From contig JBMOOQ010000025.1 of the NCBI GenBank assembly GCA_049324435.1, positions 1-64,000 on the forward strand: DNA of 64,000 bases. The letters are read 5' to 3'. Made by a program: the position numbers and the translations under genes. The notes beneath the pieces were generated by a model, which had not been told where the DNA came from, made no database searches, and saw only the letters and a list, made by a program, of their open reading frames with translations. The first letter of the stretch is position 1, and every line of letters starts with the position of its first letter. Shown in pieces: positions 23,879 through 33,933 of the stretch. Source of the stretch: Pseudorhodoplanes sp049324435 (lineage in GTDB: Bacteria > Pseudomonadota > Alphaproteobacteria > Rhizobiales > Xanthobacteraceae).

Positions 23879-25636
23879 ATGTCCGGCGATTTCACTCCCG
23901 ACCAGAAGCGCTATCTCGAAGGTTTCGTGTCCGGCCTCTCCGCCGCACGCGCTGCCAGGGTTGGCGGCGGCGGCAAAAGCGAGCCGACAGGCCCCGACGC
24001 GATTCACATCAAGGCGCAGGACCGCACCATCGCATCCGGCGGCAAGCTCGCCGATCAGGAAAAGTTCAAGCGCGAGCTGCATCCCTTCGACGCCTACGGC
24101 AAGCTGCGCGAGCAGGCTGCAAGGAACGAAGCTCCGAAACCCGCGGATAATTTCCGCTGGCGCTATTTCGGTCTGTTCTATGTCGCGCCGGCGCAGTCGT
24201 CCTATATGTGCCGGCTCCGCGTTCCGAACGGCATTCTCACGCACTGGCAATTTGCCGGTCTTGCCGATGTCGCGGAGAAATATGCTGGCCCCTATTCCCA
24301 CGTGACCACGCGCGCCAATCTCCAGCTGCGCGAGATCGAACCGAAGAACGCCATCAATGTAGTCGAATCGATTCAGGATCTCGGCCTGTGCTCGCGCGGC
24401 TCCGGCGCTGACAATATCCGCAACGTGACCGGCACCCCGACAGCGGGCATCGACCCGCAGGAACTGCTGGACACGCGGCCCTATGCCCGGGAATGGCACT
24501 ATCATATTCTCAACGACCGCTCGCTCTATGGCCTGCCGCGCAAGTTCAATGTTGCGTTCGACGGCGCCGGCCGCATTGCGGTGCTGGAGGACACCAACGA
24601 CATCGGCTTTCAGGCTGTCGTCGTAAAGGACGGTTTCGGCGTCGAACCCGGCATCTGGTTCAAGCTCACGCTCGGCGGTATTACCGGTCACAAGGACTTT
24701 GCCCGCGATACCGGCGTCATCGTCAAACCCGCAGACGCGACTGCGGTCTCGGATGCCATCGTCCGCGTCTTCATCGAGAACGGCAACCGCACCGACCGCA
24801 ACAAGGCGCGGCTGAAATACGTGCTCGACGCCTGGGGCTTCGACAAGTTTCTTGCCGCGGTGGAAGAAAAGCTCGGACGCACGCTTGTGCGGGTTGCCGG
24901 CGATGCGCTCGAGCCGCGCCCGGCATTCGACCGGCTGGCGCATATTGGCGTGCATCCGCAGAAGCAGGACGGTCTGTTCTGGATCGGAATTGTCCTGCCG
25001 GTCGGCAAACTGGCGACGGCGCAGATGCGCGGCATCGCGAAGCTCGCGCGCGAGCATGGCGACGGCGATATCCGTCTCACCGTCTGGCAGAACCTGCTGA
25101 TCTCCGGTGTCCCCGCCGACAGGATCGCTCATCTTGAAAGCGAGATCGCGTCACTTGGCCTATCGACACAAGCCACCTCGGTCCGCGCCGGTCTGGTCGC
25201 TTGCACCGGCGCGACCGGCTGCCGCTTCGCGGGCGCGCATACGAAAGAGAATGCCGAAGAGATCGCGCAATGGTGCGAGGCGCGGGTGTCGCTCGACACA
25301 CCGGTCAATATCCACCTCACCGGCTGCCACTATTCCTGCGCACAGCATTATATCGGCGATATCGGTCTGATCGGCGCGCGGGTCGCGATCAACGACGACG
25401 GCGACACTGTCGACGGCTATCACATCCATGTCGGCGGCGGATACGGGCCCGACGCCGCGATCGGCCGCGAGATCTACCGCGACGTGAAGGCAGAGGCGGC
25501 ACCGAAGGTCGTGGAGCGTATGCTGAAGGGCTATCTCGCGCATCGCGCATCGGCCGACGAAACCTTCATCGCATTCGCCAGGCGGCATGACATCGAAGCG
25601 CTCAAGGCGATGTTCGACGCGGAGGCAATCGAGTGA
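23879..25636 (+). CDS. nirA: NirA-type siroheme nitrite/sulfite reductase
   Basis: A 585-residue hemoprotein reducing nitrite to ammonium with six electrons. Two ferredoxin-like half-domains are visible (YMCRLRVPNGILTHWQF and RGIAKLAREHGDGDIRLT). The siroheme-4Fe4S cysteines are in ACTGATGCRFAG (C-x5-C) and TGCHYSCAQHYIGDIG (C-x3-C). Arg and Lys residues contacting substrate are likely in TTRANLQLREI. It carries an extra N-terminal peptide, FTPDQKRYLEGFVSGL, also found in the next gene's product. ATG 23879 is set by the family N-terminus and the upstream stop. It overlaps the reductase gene by four bases. The nrt/nas context makes nitrite, not sulfite, the likely substrate. Confidence 0.92.
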   Translation: MSGDFTPDQKRYLEGFVSGLSAARAARVGGGGKSEPTGPDAIHIKAQDRTIASGGKLADQEKFKRELHPFDAYGKLREQAARNEAPKPADNFRWRYFGLFYVAPAQSSYMCRLRVPNGILTHWQFAGLADVAEKYAGPYSHVTTRANLQLREIEPKNAINVVESIQDLGLCSRGSGADNIRNVTGTPTAGIDPQELLDTRPYAREWHYHILNDRSLYGLPRKFNVAFDGAGRIAVLEDTNDIGFQAVVVKDGFGVEPGIWFKLTLGGITGHKDFARDTGVIVKPADATAVSDAIVRVFIENGNRTDRNKARLKYVLDAWGFDKFLAAVEEKLGRTLVRVAGDALEPRPAFDRLAHIGVHPQKQDGLFWIGIVLPVGKLATAQMRGIAKLAREHGDGDIRLTVWQNLLISGVPADRIAHLESEIASLGLSTQATSVRAGLVACTGATGCRFAGAHTKENAEEIAQWCEARVSLDTPVNIHLTGCHYSCAQHYIGDIGLIGARVAINDDGDTVDGYHIHVGGGYGPDAAIGREIYRDVKAEAAPKVVERMLKGYLAHRASADETFIAFARRHDIEALKAMFDAEAIE

Positions 25637-27240
25637 ACGCAGCGCATCCCCCGATCCCCAGCCTTATTCCCGAAACCGCGCCGTTCTCGCCGGAGCAGCG
25701 CGCATGGCTGAACGGCTTTTTCGCGGGCCTCGTTTCGCTCGATGGCGCCGGCATCACCGCGCTCTCGCCCGAGCAGAATGCGGCGCTGATGCCGGGAGGC
25801 GCAGGCGATGGCGACGACGGCGAAGCGCCGTGGCACGACCAGACCTTGCCGCTGGCCGAGCGCATGAAGCTCGCCGAGGGCCGCCCGTTACGGCGGCGCA
25901 TGATGGCTGCGATGGCCCAGCAGGATTGCGGACAGTGCGGGTATAACTGCAACGACTATGCCGACAAGATTTTCGACAGATCGGAAGAGCGGCTGAATCT
26001 GTGCGTGCCCGGCGGCAAGGAAACCGCCCGCATGCTGAAAACGCTCTACGAGGAAATGGCCAACACGCCAGCGGCGAAAGCACCGGCGGAGGCCAAGTCA
26101 GTCACGGCGCCGCAACCCGCAGGCGATGCCGGCCGCTCGCGCGACAACCCTGCGACTGCGACCTTTGTTGGACGTTACCGGCTCAATAAGCCGGGCTCCG
26201 AGAAGGAAACCTGGCATCTCGATTTCGATCTAAGCAGAGCAAAGCTCGACTATGTGGTCGGTGATGCGTTCGGCCTGTTCCCGAAAAACGATCCTGCTCT
26301 GGCTGACGCAATCATCCGGGAGCTGGGGGTTACGGCAGATTGCGAAGTCGGCGCCAAGAGCCTGCGCGATGTCCTGATCGATGAGGTCTCGCTATCACCC
26401 GCGCCCGACTCGTTGTTCCAGCTGTTCTCCTACATCACCGGCGGTGAGCGGCGGCAAAAGGCCAAGGCGTTGGCGTCCGGCGAAGACCCCGATGGCGACG
26501 CGGCGACGCTCGACGTGCTTGCCACGCTGGAGAAATTCGCAGGCGTCACCCCCGATCCGGAAGCCTTCATTGAAGCGCTCGAACCGTTGCAACCGCGTCT
26601 TTATTCCATATCGTCATCGCCCAAGGTTGAGCCCGGCCGGCTGTCGCTGACCGTCGATACCGTGCGCTATCCGGTCGCCGGCCGGACGCGGCTCGGCGTC
26701 GCCTCCACATATCTTGCCGAACGCATCGCGCCGGGCGATCCCATTCACGTCTATGTGCAGAGGGCGCACGCCTTTGGCCTTCCGGCCGATCCATCGGTGC
26801 CGATCATCATGGTCGGGCCCGGAACCGGAATCGCGCCGTTCCGCGCCTTCCTGCACGAGCGCATGGCGACAAAGGCGCCTGGCCGCAACTGGCTGTTCTT
26901 CGGCCACCAGCGCCGCGACTGCGACTTCTTTTACGAAGATGAGCTGAACGGCATGAAAGCGAGCGGTGTGCTGACGCGGCTCTCCCTCGCATGGTCGCGC
27001 GACGGCGATCAGAAATTCTACGTCCAGGACCGGATGCGGGAAGTGGGACGAGACCTGTGGTCCTGGCTCGCCGATGGCGCCCATGTGTATGTCTGCGGCG
27101 ATGCCAAGCGCATGGCGAAGGATGTGGAGCGCACGCTGGTCGATATCGTCGCACAATACGGTGCGCGTTCGACCGACGAGGCGATTTCATTTGTGGCCGA
27201 TCTCAAGAAGCACGGCCGCTATCAGCAGGACGTGTATTGA
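25633..27240 (+). CDS. CysJ-like FAD/NADPH reductase with N-terminal 4Fe-4S domain
   Basis: A 535-residue protein named in related genomes as sulfite reductase alpha subunit, but without the N-terminal flavodoxin domain. Residues 18-33 carry the peptide FSPEQRAWLNGFFAGL shared with NirA. Residues 99-124 hold a C-x2-C-x3-C-x17-C motif (CGQCGYNC, then NLCVPGG) that matches the RnfB/CO-dehydrogenase-gamma type Fe-S domain. The rest is a ferredoxin-NADP reductase module: LYSISSSP and GVASTYLAER bind FAD, and GPGTGIAPFRAFL and LFFGHQRRDCDFFYEDEL bind NADPH. The likely role is to pass NADPH electrons through FAD and the Fe-S centre to NirA (inference). Four-base overlap with nirA supports a complex. 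Confidence 0.85.
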   Translation: MNAAHPPIPSLIPETAPFSPEQRAWLNGFFAGLVSLDGAGITALSPEQNAALMPGGAGDGDDGEAPWHDQTLPLAERMKLAEGRPLRRRMMAAMAQQDCGQCGYNCNDYADKIFDRSEERLNLCVPGGKETARMLKTLYEEMANTPAAKAPAEAKSVTAPQPAGDAGRSRDNPATATFVGRYRLNKPGSEKETWHLDFDLSRAKLDYVVGDAFGLFPKNDPALADAIIRELGVTADCEVGAKSLRDVLIDEVSLSPAPDSLFQLFSYITGGERRQKAKALASGEDPDGDAATLDVLATLEKFAGVTPDPEAFIEALEPLQPRLYSISSSPKVEPGRLSLTVDTVRYPVAGRTRLGVASTYLAERIAPGDPIHVYVQRAHAFGLPADPSVPIIMVGPGTGIAPFRAFLHERMATKAPGRNWLFFGHQRRDCDFFYEDELNGMKASGVLTRLSLAWSRDGDQKFYVQDRMREVGRDLWSWLADGAHVYVCGDAKRMAKDVERTLVDIVAQYGARSTDEAISFVADLKKHGRYQQDVY

Positions 27241-27251
27241 GGGCCGGCAGA

Positions 27252-29972
27252 ATGAATGCCCCCTCCAACACCCCGCCGGTCGTCCGCACTACCTGCCCTT
27301 ATTGCGGCGTCGGCTGCGGTATCCTCGCCTCGCCCGATGGTCGCGGCGGCGCGATGATATCGGGCGATCCGGAACATCCGGCAAATTTCGGACGGCTCTG
27401 CTCGAAGGGCTCCGCACTCGGCGAGACGCTGGCGCTGGATACTCGTCTTTTGCATCCCATGCTGCGCCGGCCGGACGGAACTTTCGGCCGCACGAATTGG
27501 GACACCGCGCTCAACAAGGTCGCCGACGGATTCCGCCGCATCATCGACAGCGACGGGCCGGACGCGATCGCCTTCTATCTCTCCGGTCAATTGCTGACCG
27601 AGGATTATTATGTCGCCAACAAGCTGATGAAAGGCTTCATCGGTACCGCGAATGTCGACACCAATTCACGGCTCTGCATGGCGTCGTCGGTTGCGGGCCA
27701 CCGCCGCGCGTTTGGCTCCGATACAGTGCCAGGCAGCTATGCTGATCTCGATCAGGCCGACCTTATCGTTCTGGTCGGCTCGAACGCGGCCTGGTGTCAT
27801 CCGGTGCTGTTCCAGCGGATGGTGAAAAACAGGCGCGAACGCGGCGGAAAAATTGTTGTGATCGATCCGCGCCGCACTGCCACGGCAGAAGAAGCCGACC
27901 TATTTCTATCTGTCGCCCCCGGCATGGATTCGGTTCTGTTTGCGGGGCTTCTCACCTATCTCGCCGATACCGACGCTGTCGATTTCGCCTATGTCGATGC
28001 GCACACATCCGGTTTCGAAGCGACGCTGGAGCGCTGCCGCGCGATTGCGCCGAATCTCGATGCGGCCGCCGGGAAGACCGGCCTCGAACCATCAGATATC
28101 GCGCAATTCTTCGATCTGTTCCGCACCACCGAACGGGTCGTCACCTGTTATTCGCAAGGGGTAAACCAGTCGGCGCAGGGCACCGACAAAGTCAACGCCA
28201 TCGTCAATTGCCATCTTGCGACCGGCCGCATTGGCAAACCAGGCACGGGGCCGTTCTCGCTCACCGGCCAGCCGAACGCCATGGGCGGACGCGAGGTCGG
28301 CGGGCTCGCCAACCAGCTTGCCGCGCATATGGGTTTTTCGCCGGACGAGATCGACCGCGTCGGCCGCTTCTGGCGCGCGCCAAACATGGCGCAGCGCGAA
28401 GGTCTCAAAGCGGTGCAGATGTTCGAGGCGGTCGCCCGGGGCGAAATCAAGGCGCTGTGGGTGATGGCAACCAATCCGGCGGTGTCGCTGCCCGATGTAA
28501 ACGCGGTGCGCGCCGCATTGAGGAAACTCGACCTGTTCGTCGTGTCGGAGAATGTGCTGTCGAACGACACGGTCGCGAACGGCGCGCATATCCTGCTGCC
28601 CGCCGCGGCCTGGGGCGAGAAAAGCGGCACGGTCACGAATTCAGAGCGCCGCATCTCGCGGCAGCGCTCCTTCCTGCCGCTGCCGGGCGAGGCAAAGCCG
28701 GACTGGTGGATCGTCGCGCAGGTCGCACAGCGCATGGGCTTTGGCGATGCCTTCGCGTATAGCAGCGCTGCGGACATATTCCGCGAACACGCTGCCCTCT
28801 CGGCCTTCGAGAATAACGGCACGCGCGATTTTGACATCGGCGCCTATGCCGATATTGGCGATGCCGCTTTCGATGCGCTCGCGCCGTTTCAGTGGCCGCA
28901 AGCCTCCGGACGCGTTGCCGGCGACGTCCGCTTCTTTGCGGCGGGTGGCTTTTTCACTCAAGACCGGAAGGGCCGCTTCGTCGCGCCGGAGCCGCCGGCG
29001 CTGCAGACCGGAACCGGCACAAATTTCACATTCATCCTCAACACCGGGCGAATCCGCGATCAATGGCACACCATGACGCGCTCAGGGCTCAGTCCGCGCC
29101 TTGCCTCGCATCTGCCCGAGCCATTCGTCGAAATCCATCCCGACGACGCGGCACAGGCCGGCCTTGCCAAGGACGATTTTGCGCGCGTGGCCACCGCATA
29201 CGGCGCCTGCATTTTGAAGGTCCGCGTGAGCGAGGATCAACAGCGCGGCTCGCTGTTCGTGCCGATCCACTGGAGCGATGCGAACGCATCGTCCGCCTGC
29301 ATCGGCGCGCTGGTCAATCCGGCGACCGATCCGTTCTCCGGACAGCCGGAAGCAAAGGCAACGCCCGCCGTTATCGCGCGCGTCGATTATCGCTTTGCCG
29401 GCTTCCTCCTCAGCAAGCAACCTGTAACGCTGCCCGGCGGAACATGGTGGGCCAAGTCCGCTGCGGACGGCGGTGACGGCTTTCTGATCGCAAGCAATGA
29501 CGGCCCGGACCGCTGGCGCGGATGGCTTCAAGCCTGTGCCGCGGCGGGATTGTCGTTGTCCGAATTTATCGATGAGCCGCGCGGCACCTATCGTGCGGCG
29601 GGCTTCGCTGACGGCCGCCTCGCCTTCTGCCTGTTCATCGGTCCGGCCTCGCAACGTCCGCAATGGGATGTTGCGAAAGCCCTTCTCGCCGCCGAAACGC
29701 TGGAAGAGCGTCAGCGCTGGATCCTTCTTTCGGGCCAGTCGGCGGAGGGCATGGCCGATGCCGGCCCGATCGTCTGCGCCTGTTTCGGCGTCGGGCTCAA
29801 CACCATCCGCGAGGCGCTGACCTCCGGCGCGGCGGCTGATGTCGCAGGCATCGGCAAGGCGCTGCGCGCCGGGACGAATTGCGGCTCATGTCTGCCCGAA
29901 CTGAAGAAGATCGTAGCCCAGCAAGAGACACAAGATGGATCGAGCGCACGACAGCCCGCGTTCGCCGGTTGA
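27252..29972 (+). CDS. nasA: NasA, assimilatory nitrate reductase catalytic subunit
   Basis: A 906-residue cytosolic Mo-bisMGD enzyme that reduces nitrate to nitrite. The N-terminal 4Fe-4S cysteines are C15, C18, C22 and C50 (CPYCGVGC, then LCSKG). Molybdopterin-domain landmarks include NVDTNSRLCMASSVAGH, with the candidate Mo-ligating cysteine, GTGPFSLTGQPNAMGGREVG, and ATNPAVSLPD. The molybdopterin dinucleotide C-domain begins near TGRIRDQWHTMTRSG. The last 60 residues are a BFD-type 2Fe-2S domain (CACFGVG, then NCGSC), typical of NasA that takes electrons from NAD(P)H reductase. Start ATG 27252 gives the expected N-terminus. It overlaps cysG by 38 bases. Confidence 0.95.
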   Translation: MNAPSNTPPVVRTTCPYCGVGCGILASPDGRGGAMISGDPEHPANFGRLCSKGSALGETLALDTRLLHPMLRRPDGTFGRTNWDTALNKVADGFRRIIDSDGPDAIAFYLSGQLLTEDYYVANKLMKGFIGTANVDTNSRLCMASSVAGHRRAFGSDTVPGSYADLDQADLIVLVGSNAAWCHPVLFQRMVKNRRERGGKIVVIDPRRTATAEEADLFLSVAPGMDSVLFAGLLTYLADTDAVDFAYVDAHTSGFEATLERCRAIAPNLDAAAGKTGLEPSDIAQFFDLFRTTERVVTCYSQGVNQSAQGTDKVNAIVNCHLATGRIGKPGTGPFSLTGQPNAMGGREVGGLANQLAAHMGFSPDEIDRVGRFWRAPNMAQREGLKAVQMFEAVARGEIKALWVMATNPAVSLPDVNAVRAALRKLDLFVVSENVLSNDTVANGAHILLPAAAWGEKSGTVTNSERRISRQRSFLPLPGEAKPDWWIVAQVAQRMGFGDAFAYSSAADIFREHAALSAFENNGTRDFDIGAYADIGDAAFDALAPFQWPQASGRVAGDVRFFAAGGFFTQDRKGRFVAPEPPALQTGTGTNFTFILNTGRIRDQWHTMTRSGLSPRLASHLPEPFVEIHPDDAAQAGLAKDDFARVATAYGACILKVRVSEDQQRGSLFVPIHWSDANASSACIGALVNPATDPFSGQPEAKATPAVIARVDYRFAGFLLSKQPVTLPGGTWWAKSAADGGDGFLIASNDGPDRWRGWLQACAAAGLSLSEFIDEPRGTYRAAGFADGRLAFCLFIGPASQRPQWDVAKALLAAETLEERQRWILLSGQSAEGMADAGPIVCACFGVGLNTIREALTSGAAADVAGIGKALRAGTNCGSCLPELKKIVAQQETQDGSSARQPAFAG

Positions 29973-31452
29973 AAGCGCTGGCCCGCGCATGGAAGCGCTG
30001 GCGCGGCTGCCGGTGTTCTTCGCGCTGAACGGCAAGCGCGCCTTCATTGCCGGTGGAAATGCTGCTGCCGCGTGGAAGGCCGAACTGCTTGCGGCCGCGG
30101 GTGCCCATGTCGATGTCTATACAGCCGATCCATCCGACGAATTGCTCGAAGCTGCCGCGACGCCGCCCGCCGGTTCGGTGATGGTGCACCGGCACTCCTG
30201 GGACCGTGGCGCGATGGCCGGCTGCGCGCTTGCCATCGGCGCTTTCGATACGGACGCGGAGGCGAAACAATTTCAGACGGCGGCGCAATCCGCGGGCGTG
30301 CCGTGCAATGTGATCGACAAGCCCGACTTCTGTGACTTCTCGTTCGGCGCCATCGTCAACCGGTCGCCGCTTGTTGTTGCGATCTCGACCGATGGCGCGG
30401 CACCGGTCTTCGCTCAGGCGATCCGCTCCCGCATCGAAGCGATGCTGCCCGCAGGTTTCGCGCGCTGGGCGCAGGCCGCACGCAACTGGCGCAGCGCGGT
30501 CAAGCAATCGGGACTTTCGTTCAACGGCCGGCGGCTGTTCTGGCAGGTCTTTACGCGCGCCGCGCTGCAGAACCCAAATGGTGAGCCGTCACATGCCGAT
30601 TTCGACGCGCTGCTGCGGCAGACAATTGCGCAAGCCCCGGCTGCCGAAAACGGATCCGTGACGCTTGTCGGCGCCGGGCCCGGCGACCCGGAATTGCTGA
30701 CGCTGCGCGCCGTGCGCGCGCTGCAATCGGCCGATGTGATCCTCTATGACGATCTGGTTTCAAAGCAGGTTCTGGATTTCGCACGACGCGAAGCCAAGCG
30801 CATGTTGGTCGGTAAGACCGGGCATGGTCCTTCCTGCAAGCAATCGGAAATCAACGCGCTGATGGTCGGGCTCGCCCGATCCGGCCGCCGCGTGGTGCGG
30901 CTGAAGGGCGGCGACCCGATGATCTTCGGCCGCGCCGGAGAGGAAATCGAAGCGTGCCGCAAGGCCGGCATCACCATCGACGTAGTTCCAGGCATCACAG
31001 CGGCGCAAGGAGCAGCAAGCCGCCTCGGCCTGTCACTGACACATCGCAGTGCCGCGCGCCGGGTGCAATACATCACCGGCCACTGCGAAAAGGGCACGCT
31101 CCCGCAGGATATCGACTGGCGCAGCGTCGCCGATCCTTCAGCGACGACCGTGATCTACATGCCGAAGAAGACGCTGCGGCAATTTGTCGATCGCGCCGTC
31201 GCGGCAGGTCTCGATCCCGCAACCTCCGCGCTTGCAATCGCGAACGCGACGCGGCGGGACGAACAGGTGGTCGCAGCGCAGATCGGCGCGCTTGCGGACA
31301 TCACGCTTCCCGATGGACCAACGATTGTAATGATCGGCTCGGTCTGTGGAACAGTCACAAACTCCGGTCAGTCCCGCGAAAGCGGGACGCCAGAATCGGA
31401 ATCCCCGCTGTCGCGGGCACGAACGGATAGAGATGCTGCCCAGATTAATTGA
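29935..31452 (+). CDS. cysG: CysG, siroheme synthase
   Basis: A 505-residue multifunctional enzyme that makes siroheme, the nitrite reductase cofactor. The N-terminal half (about residues 20-230) is the precorrin-2 dehydrogenase/ferrochelatase with a Rossmann-like ALNGKRAFIAGGNAAAAWK. The C-terminal half is uroporphyrinogen-III methyltransferase: VGAGPGDPELLTLRAVRAL, VRLKGGDPMIFGRAGEE, VPGITAAQGAASRLG, LTHR, and YMPKKTL. The last 30 or so residues after MIGSVCG come from a palindromic repeat that has run into the gene end. ATG 29935 is taken as the start, with ATG 29989 a shorter alternative nearer the conserved domain. Confidence 0.92.
   Translation: MDRAHDSPRSPVESAGPRMEALARLPVFFALNGKRAFIAGGNAAAAWKAELLAAAGAHVDVYTADPSDELLEAAATPPAGSVMVHRHSWDRGAMAGCALAIGAFDTDAEAKQFQTAAQSAGVPCNVIDKPDFCDFSFGAIVNRSPLVVAISTDGAAPVFAQAIRSRIEAMLPAGFARWAQAARNWRSAVKQSGLSFNGRRLFWQVFTRAALQNPNGEPSHADFDALLRQTIAQAPAAENGSVTLVGAGPGDPELLTLRAVRALQSADVILYDDLVSKQVLDFARREAKRMLVGKTGHGPSCKQSEINALMVGLARSGRRVVRLKGGDPMIFGRAGEEIEACRKAGITIDVVPGITAAQGAASRLGLSLTHRSAARRVQYITGHCEKGTLPQDIDWRSVADPSATTVIYMPKKTLRQFVDRAVAAGLDPATSALAIANATRRDEQVVAAQIGALADITLPDGPTIVMIGSVCGTVTNSGQSRESGTPESESPLSRARTDRDAAQIN
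31371..31417. repeat. REP-like double palindrome inside the 3' end of cysG
   Basis: Two hairpins side by side: GTCCCGC-GAAA-GCGGGAC and CCCGC-TGTC-GCGGG. They resemble dispersed palindromic units of rhizobial genomes, and the reading frame passes through them to add an Arg/Ser/Glu-rich tail to CysG. They may also end the nitrate operon's mRNA, since livF converges from the other side. Confidence 0.6.
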
Positions 31453-31458
31453 CGAGGT

Positions 31459-32159
<701 letters not shown>

Positions 32160-32163
<4 letters not shown>

Positions 32164-32912
32164 GCGTCGCCCTCGCCGAGATAGGCGATACGCACCGCCT
32201 CGTTAGCACGAATCTCGTCGGCCGATCCGGTCGCAATCCGCTCTCCGTTGACCAGCACCGAGATGCGGTCGGCCAGCGCAAAGACCGCATCCATGTCGTG
32301 CTCGACCAGCAGGATCGTGACCTCGGTTTTCAGAATCTTCAGGAGATCGATCATGCGCGCACACTCAGTGCTGCCGAGCCCGGCCATCGGCTCGTCGAGC
32401 AACATCATGCGCGGCCGCGTCGCCAGCGCGATAGCAAGTTCGAGCTGCTTCTGTTCGCCATGCGACAGTTCGGAAACAACGATGCCGGCGCGGTTGCCGA
32501 GGCCGATCCGGTCGAGATGCTGGCGGCCCTCGTCGCGAATGTCTGCACGCTTACGCGCATCGACGAAGAACTGATATGAATGTCCCCGCCGCGCCTGAAC
32601 TGCCAGCGCGACATTATCGAGCGCGGTGTAATCGGGCAGCAATTGCGTAATCTGGAACGAGCGGGCAAGCCCATGCCGGACCCGTGCCGGGGTCTTCCAG
32701 CCGGAAATCTCGGTGCCGTCGAAGTGAATCGTGCCGGAATCCTGATGCAGCTCGCCGGCGATCTGCGAGATGAAGGTGGTCTTGCCCGCGCCATTCGGTC
32801 CGATCAGCGCATGCAGTTCGCCCTCGGCCACATCGAGCGACAGATTGTTGGTCGCGACCAGACCGCCAAACCGTTTGATCAGACCGTCGACCTTGAGGAG
32901 CGGGTCACTCAC
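32160..32912 (-). CDS. livG: Branched-chain-type ABC transporter ATP-binding protein LivG (second system)
   Basis: A 250-residue ATPase. Walker A is GPNGAGKTTFISQIAGEL, the region GLARSFQITQLLPDYTALDNV contains the Q-loop, the signature is LSHGEQKQLELAIAL (SHGEQ, a LivG-typical form of LSGGQ), Walker B is MMLLDEPMAGLGS, and the switch is LLVEHDMDAVFALADR. In the first Liv system of this window the equivalent domain is fused to LivM; here it is separate and overlaps livM by eight bases. Confidence 0.92.
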
Positions 32913-33933
32913 GTTTGCGGCTCCATCCCGAGAACAGCGAGGTCAGTCCGCCGGTCGAGAACAGCACGATCACGATCAGGATCGGGCCGAGAAAGAATTT
33001 CCAGTGCTCGGTCCAGGAGGTGAGAAACGTTTCGAGTCCGATCAGCACCGCGGCGCCGAGAACCGGACCGAACAGCGTGCCGGTGCCGCCGATGATGATC
33101 ATGATCATCAGATCGCCGGACTTGGTCCAGTGCAGCATGTCGGGTGACACGAACTTGGAGTAATTCGCCATAAGAGCGCCCGCGAGCCCCGCGCCCATGC
33201 CGGCAATCACGAAGGCAGTCAGCTTGTACTGATAGGTCGAGACGCCGATCGCGGCCATCCGCCGCTCGTTCTGCCGGATGCCGCCGAGCAGCATGCCGAA
33301 TGGCGAGCGCACCAGCCGCGCGAAGCCGATGAAGTAAATGACCGCAATCGCCACCGTGAGGTAATAGAACGTCGTATCGTCGCCCATGTTGAGGTCGAAC
33401 AGCACGTTCCTGCGCCGCACGATCAGGCCGTCGTCGCCGCCATAAGCCTTCAGCGACAGAAACAGGAAGAACAGCATTTGCGCGAAGGCAAGCGTAATCA
33501 TGATGAAAGGCACGCCGCTGGTGCGCAGCGACAGCGCCCCGAGCACCAGCGCGACCAACCCGCTCACAATGATCGCGGCAGGAACAGTGATCAGGAACTG
33601 GTTGGTCCCGGGAATGACACCCAGGAAAGGTTCACCATCCGCGAAATGATGATAGAGAATGCCAACCACATAGCCGCCGACCCCGAAATAGGCAGCATGG
33701 CCGAAGCTCACCATGCCGCCATAGCCGAGGATGAGATTCAGGCTCGCCGCCGCGATCGCGTAGATGGTGATGCGGATGGCCAGCCCGATCAGCGACGGAT
33801 CGCCGATCGCCTTGGCGAAAGCCGGGAACGCGGCCGCGCATAAAACGAAGACGATGGCGCCCATCGCCGGCCACCAGCTGCGGCTTATCGGCGCATCGGC
33901 GCGGGTCATATATTTCTCGTCAACCTTGAGCAT
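32905..33933 (-). CDS. livM: Branched-chain-type ABC transporter permease LivM (second system)
   Basis: A 342-residue inner-membrane permease with about ten hydrophobic segments. LivM landmarks are YAIAAASLNLILGYGGMVSFGHAAYFG near residues 55-81 and the cytoplasmic loop RLVRSPFGMLLGGIRQNERRMAAIGV. Met 9 (33909) is an alternative start. It overlaps livH by 14 bases, typical of tightly packed liv operons. Confidence 0.92.
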   Translation of the reverse strand: MLKVDEKYMTRADAPISRSWWPAMGAIVFVLCAAAFPAFAKAIGDPSLIGLAIRITIYAIAAASLNLILGYGGMVSFGHAAYFGVGGYVVGILYHHFADGEPFLGVIPGTNQFLITVPAAIIVSGLVALVLGALSLRTSGVPFIMITLAFAQMLFFLFLSLKAYGGDDGLIVRRRNVLFDLNMGDDTTFYYLTVAIAVIYFIGFARLVRSPFGMLLGGIRQNERRMAAIGVSTYQYKLTAFVIAGMGAGLAGALMANYSKFVSPDMLHWTKSGDLMIMIIIGGTGTLFGPVLGAAVLIGLETFLTSWTEHWKFFLGPILIVIVLFSTGGLTSLFSGWSRKRE

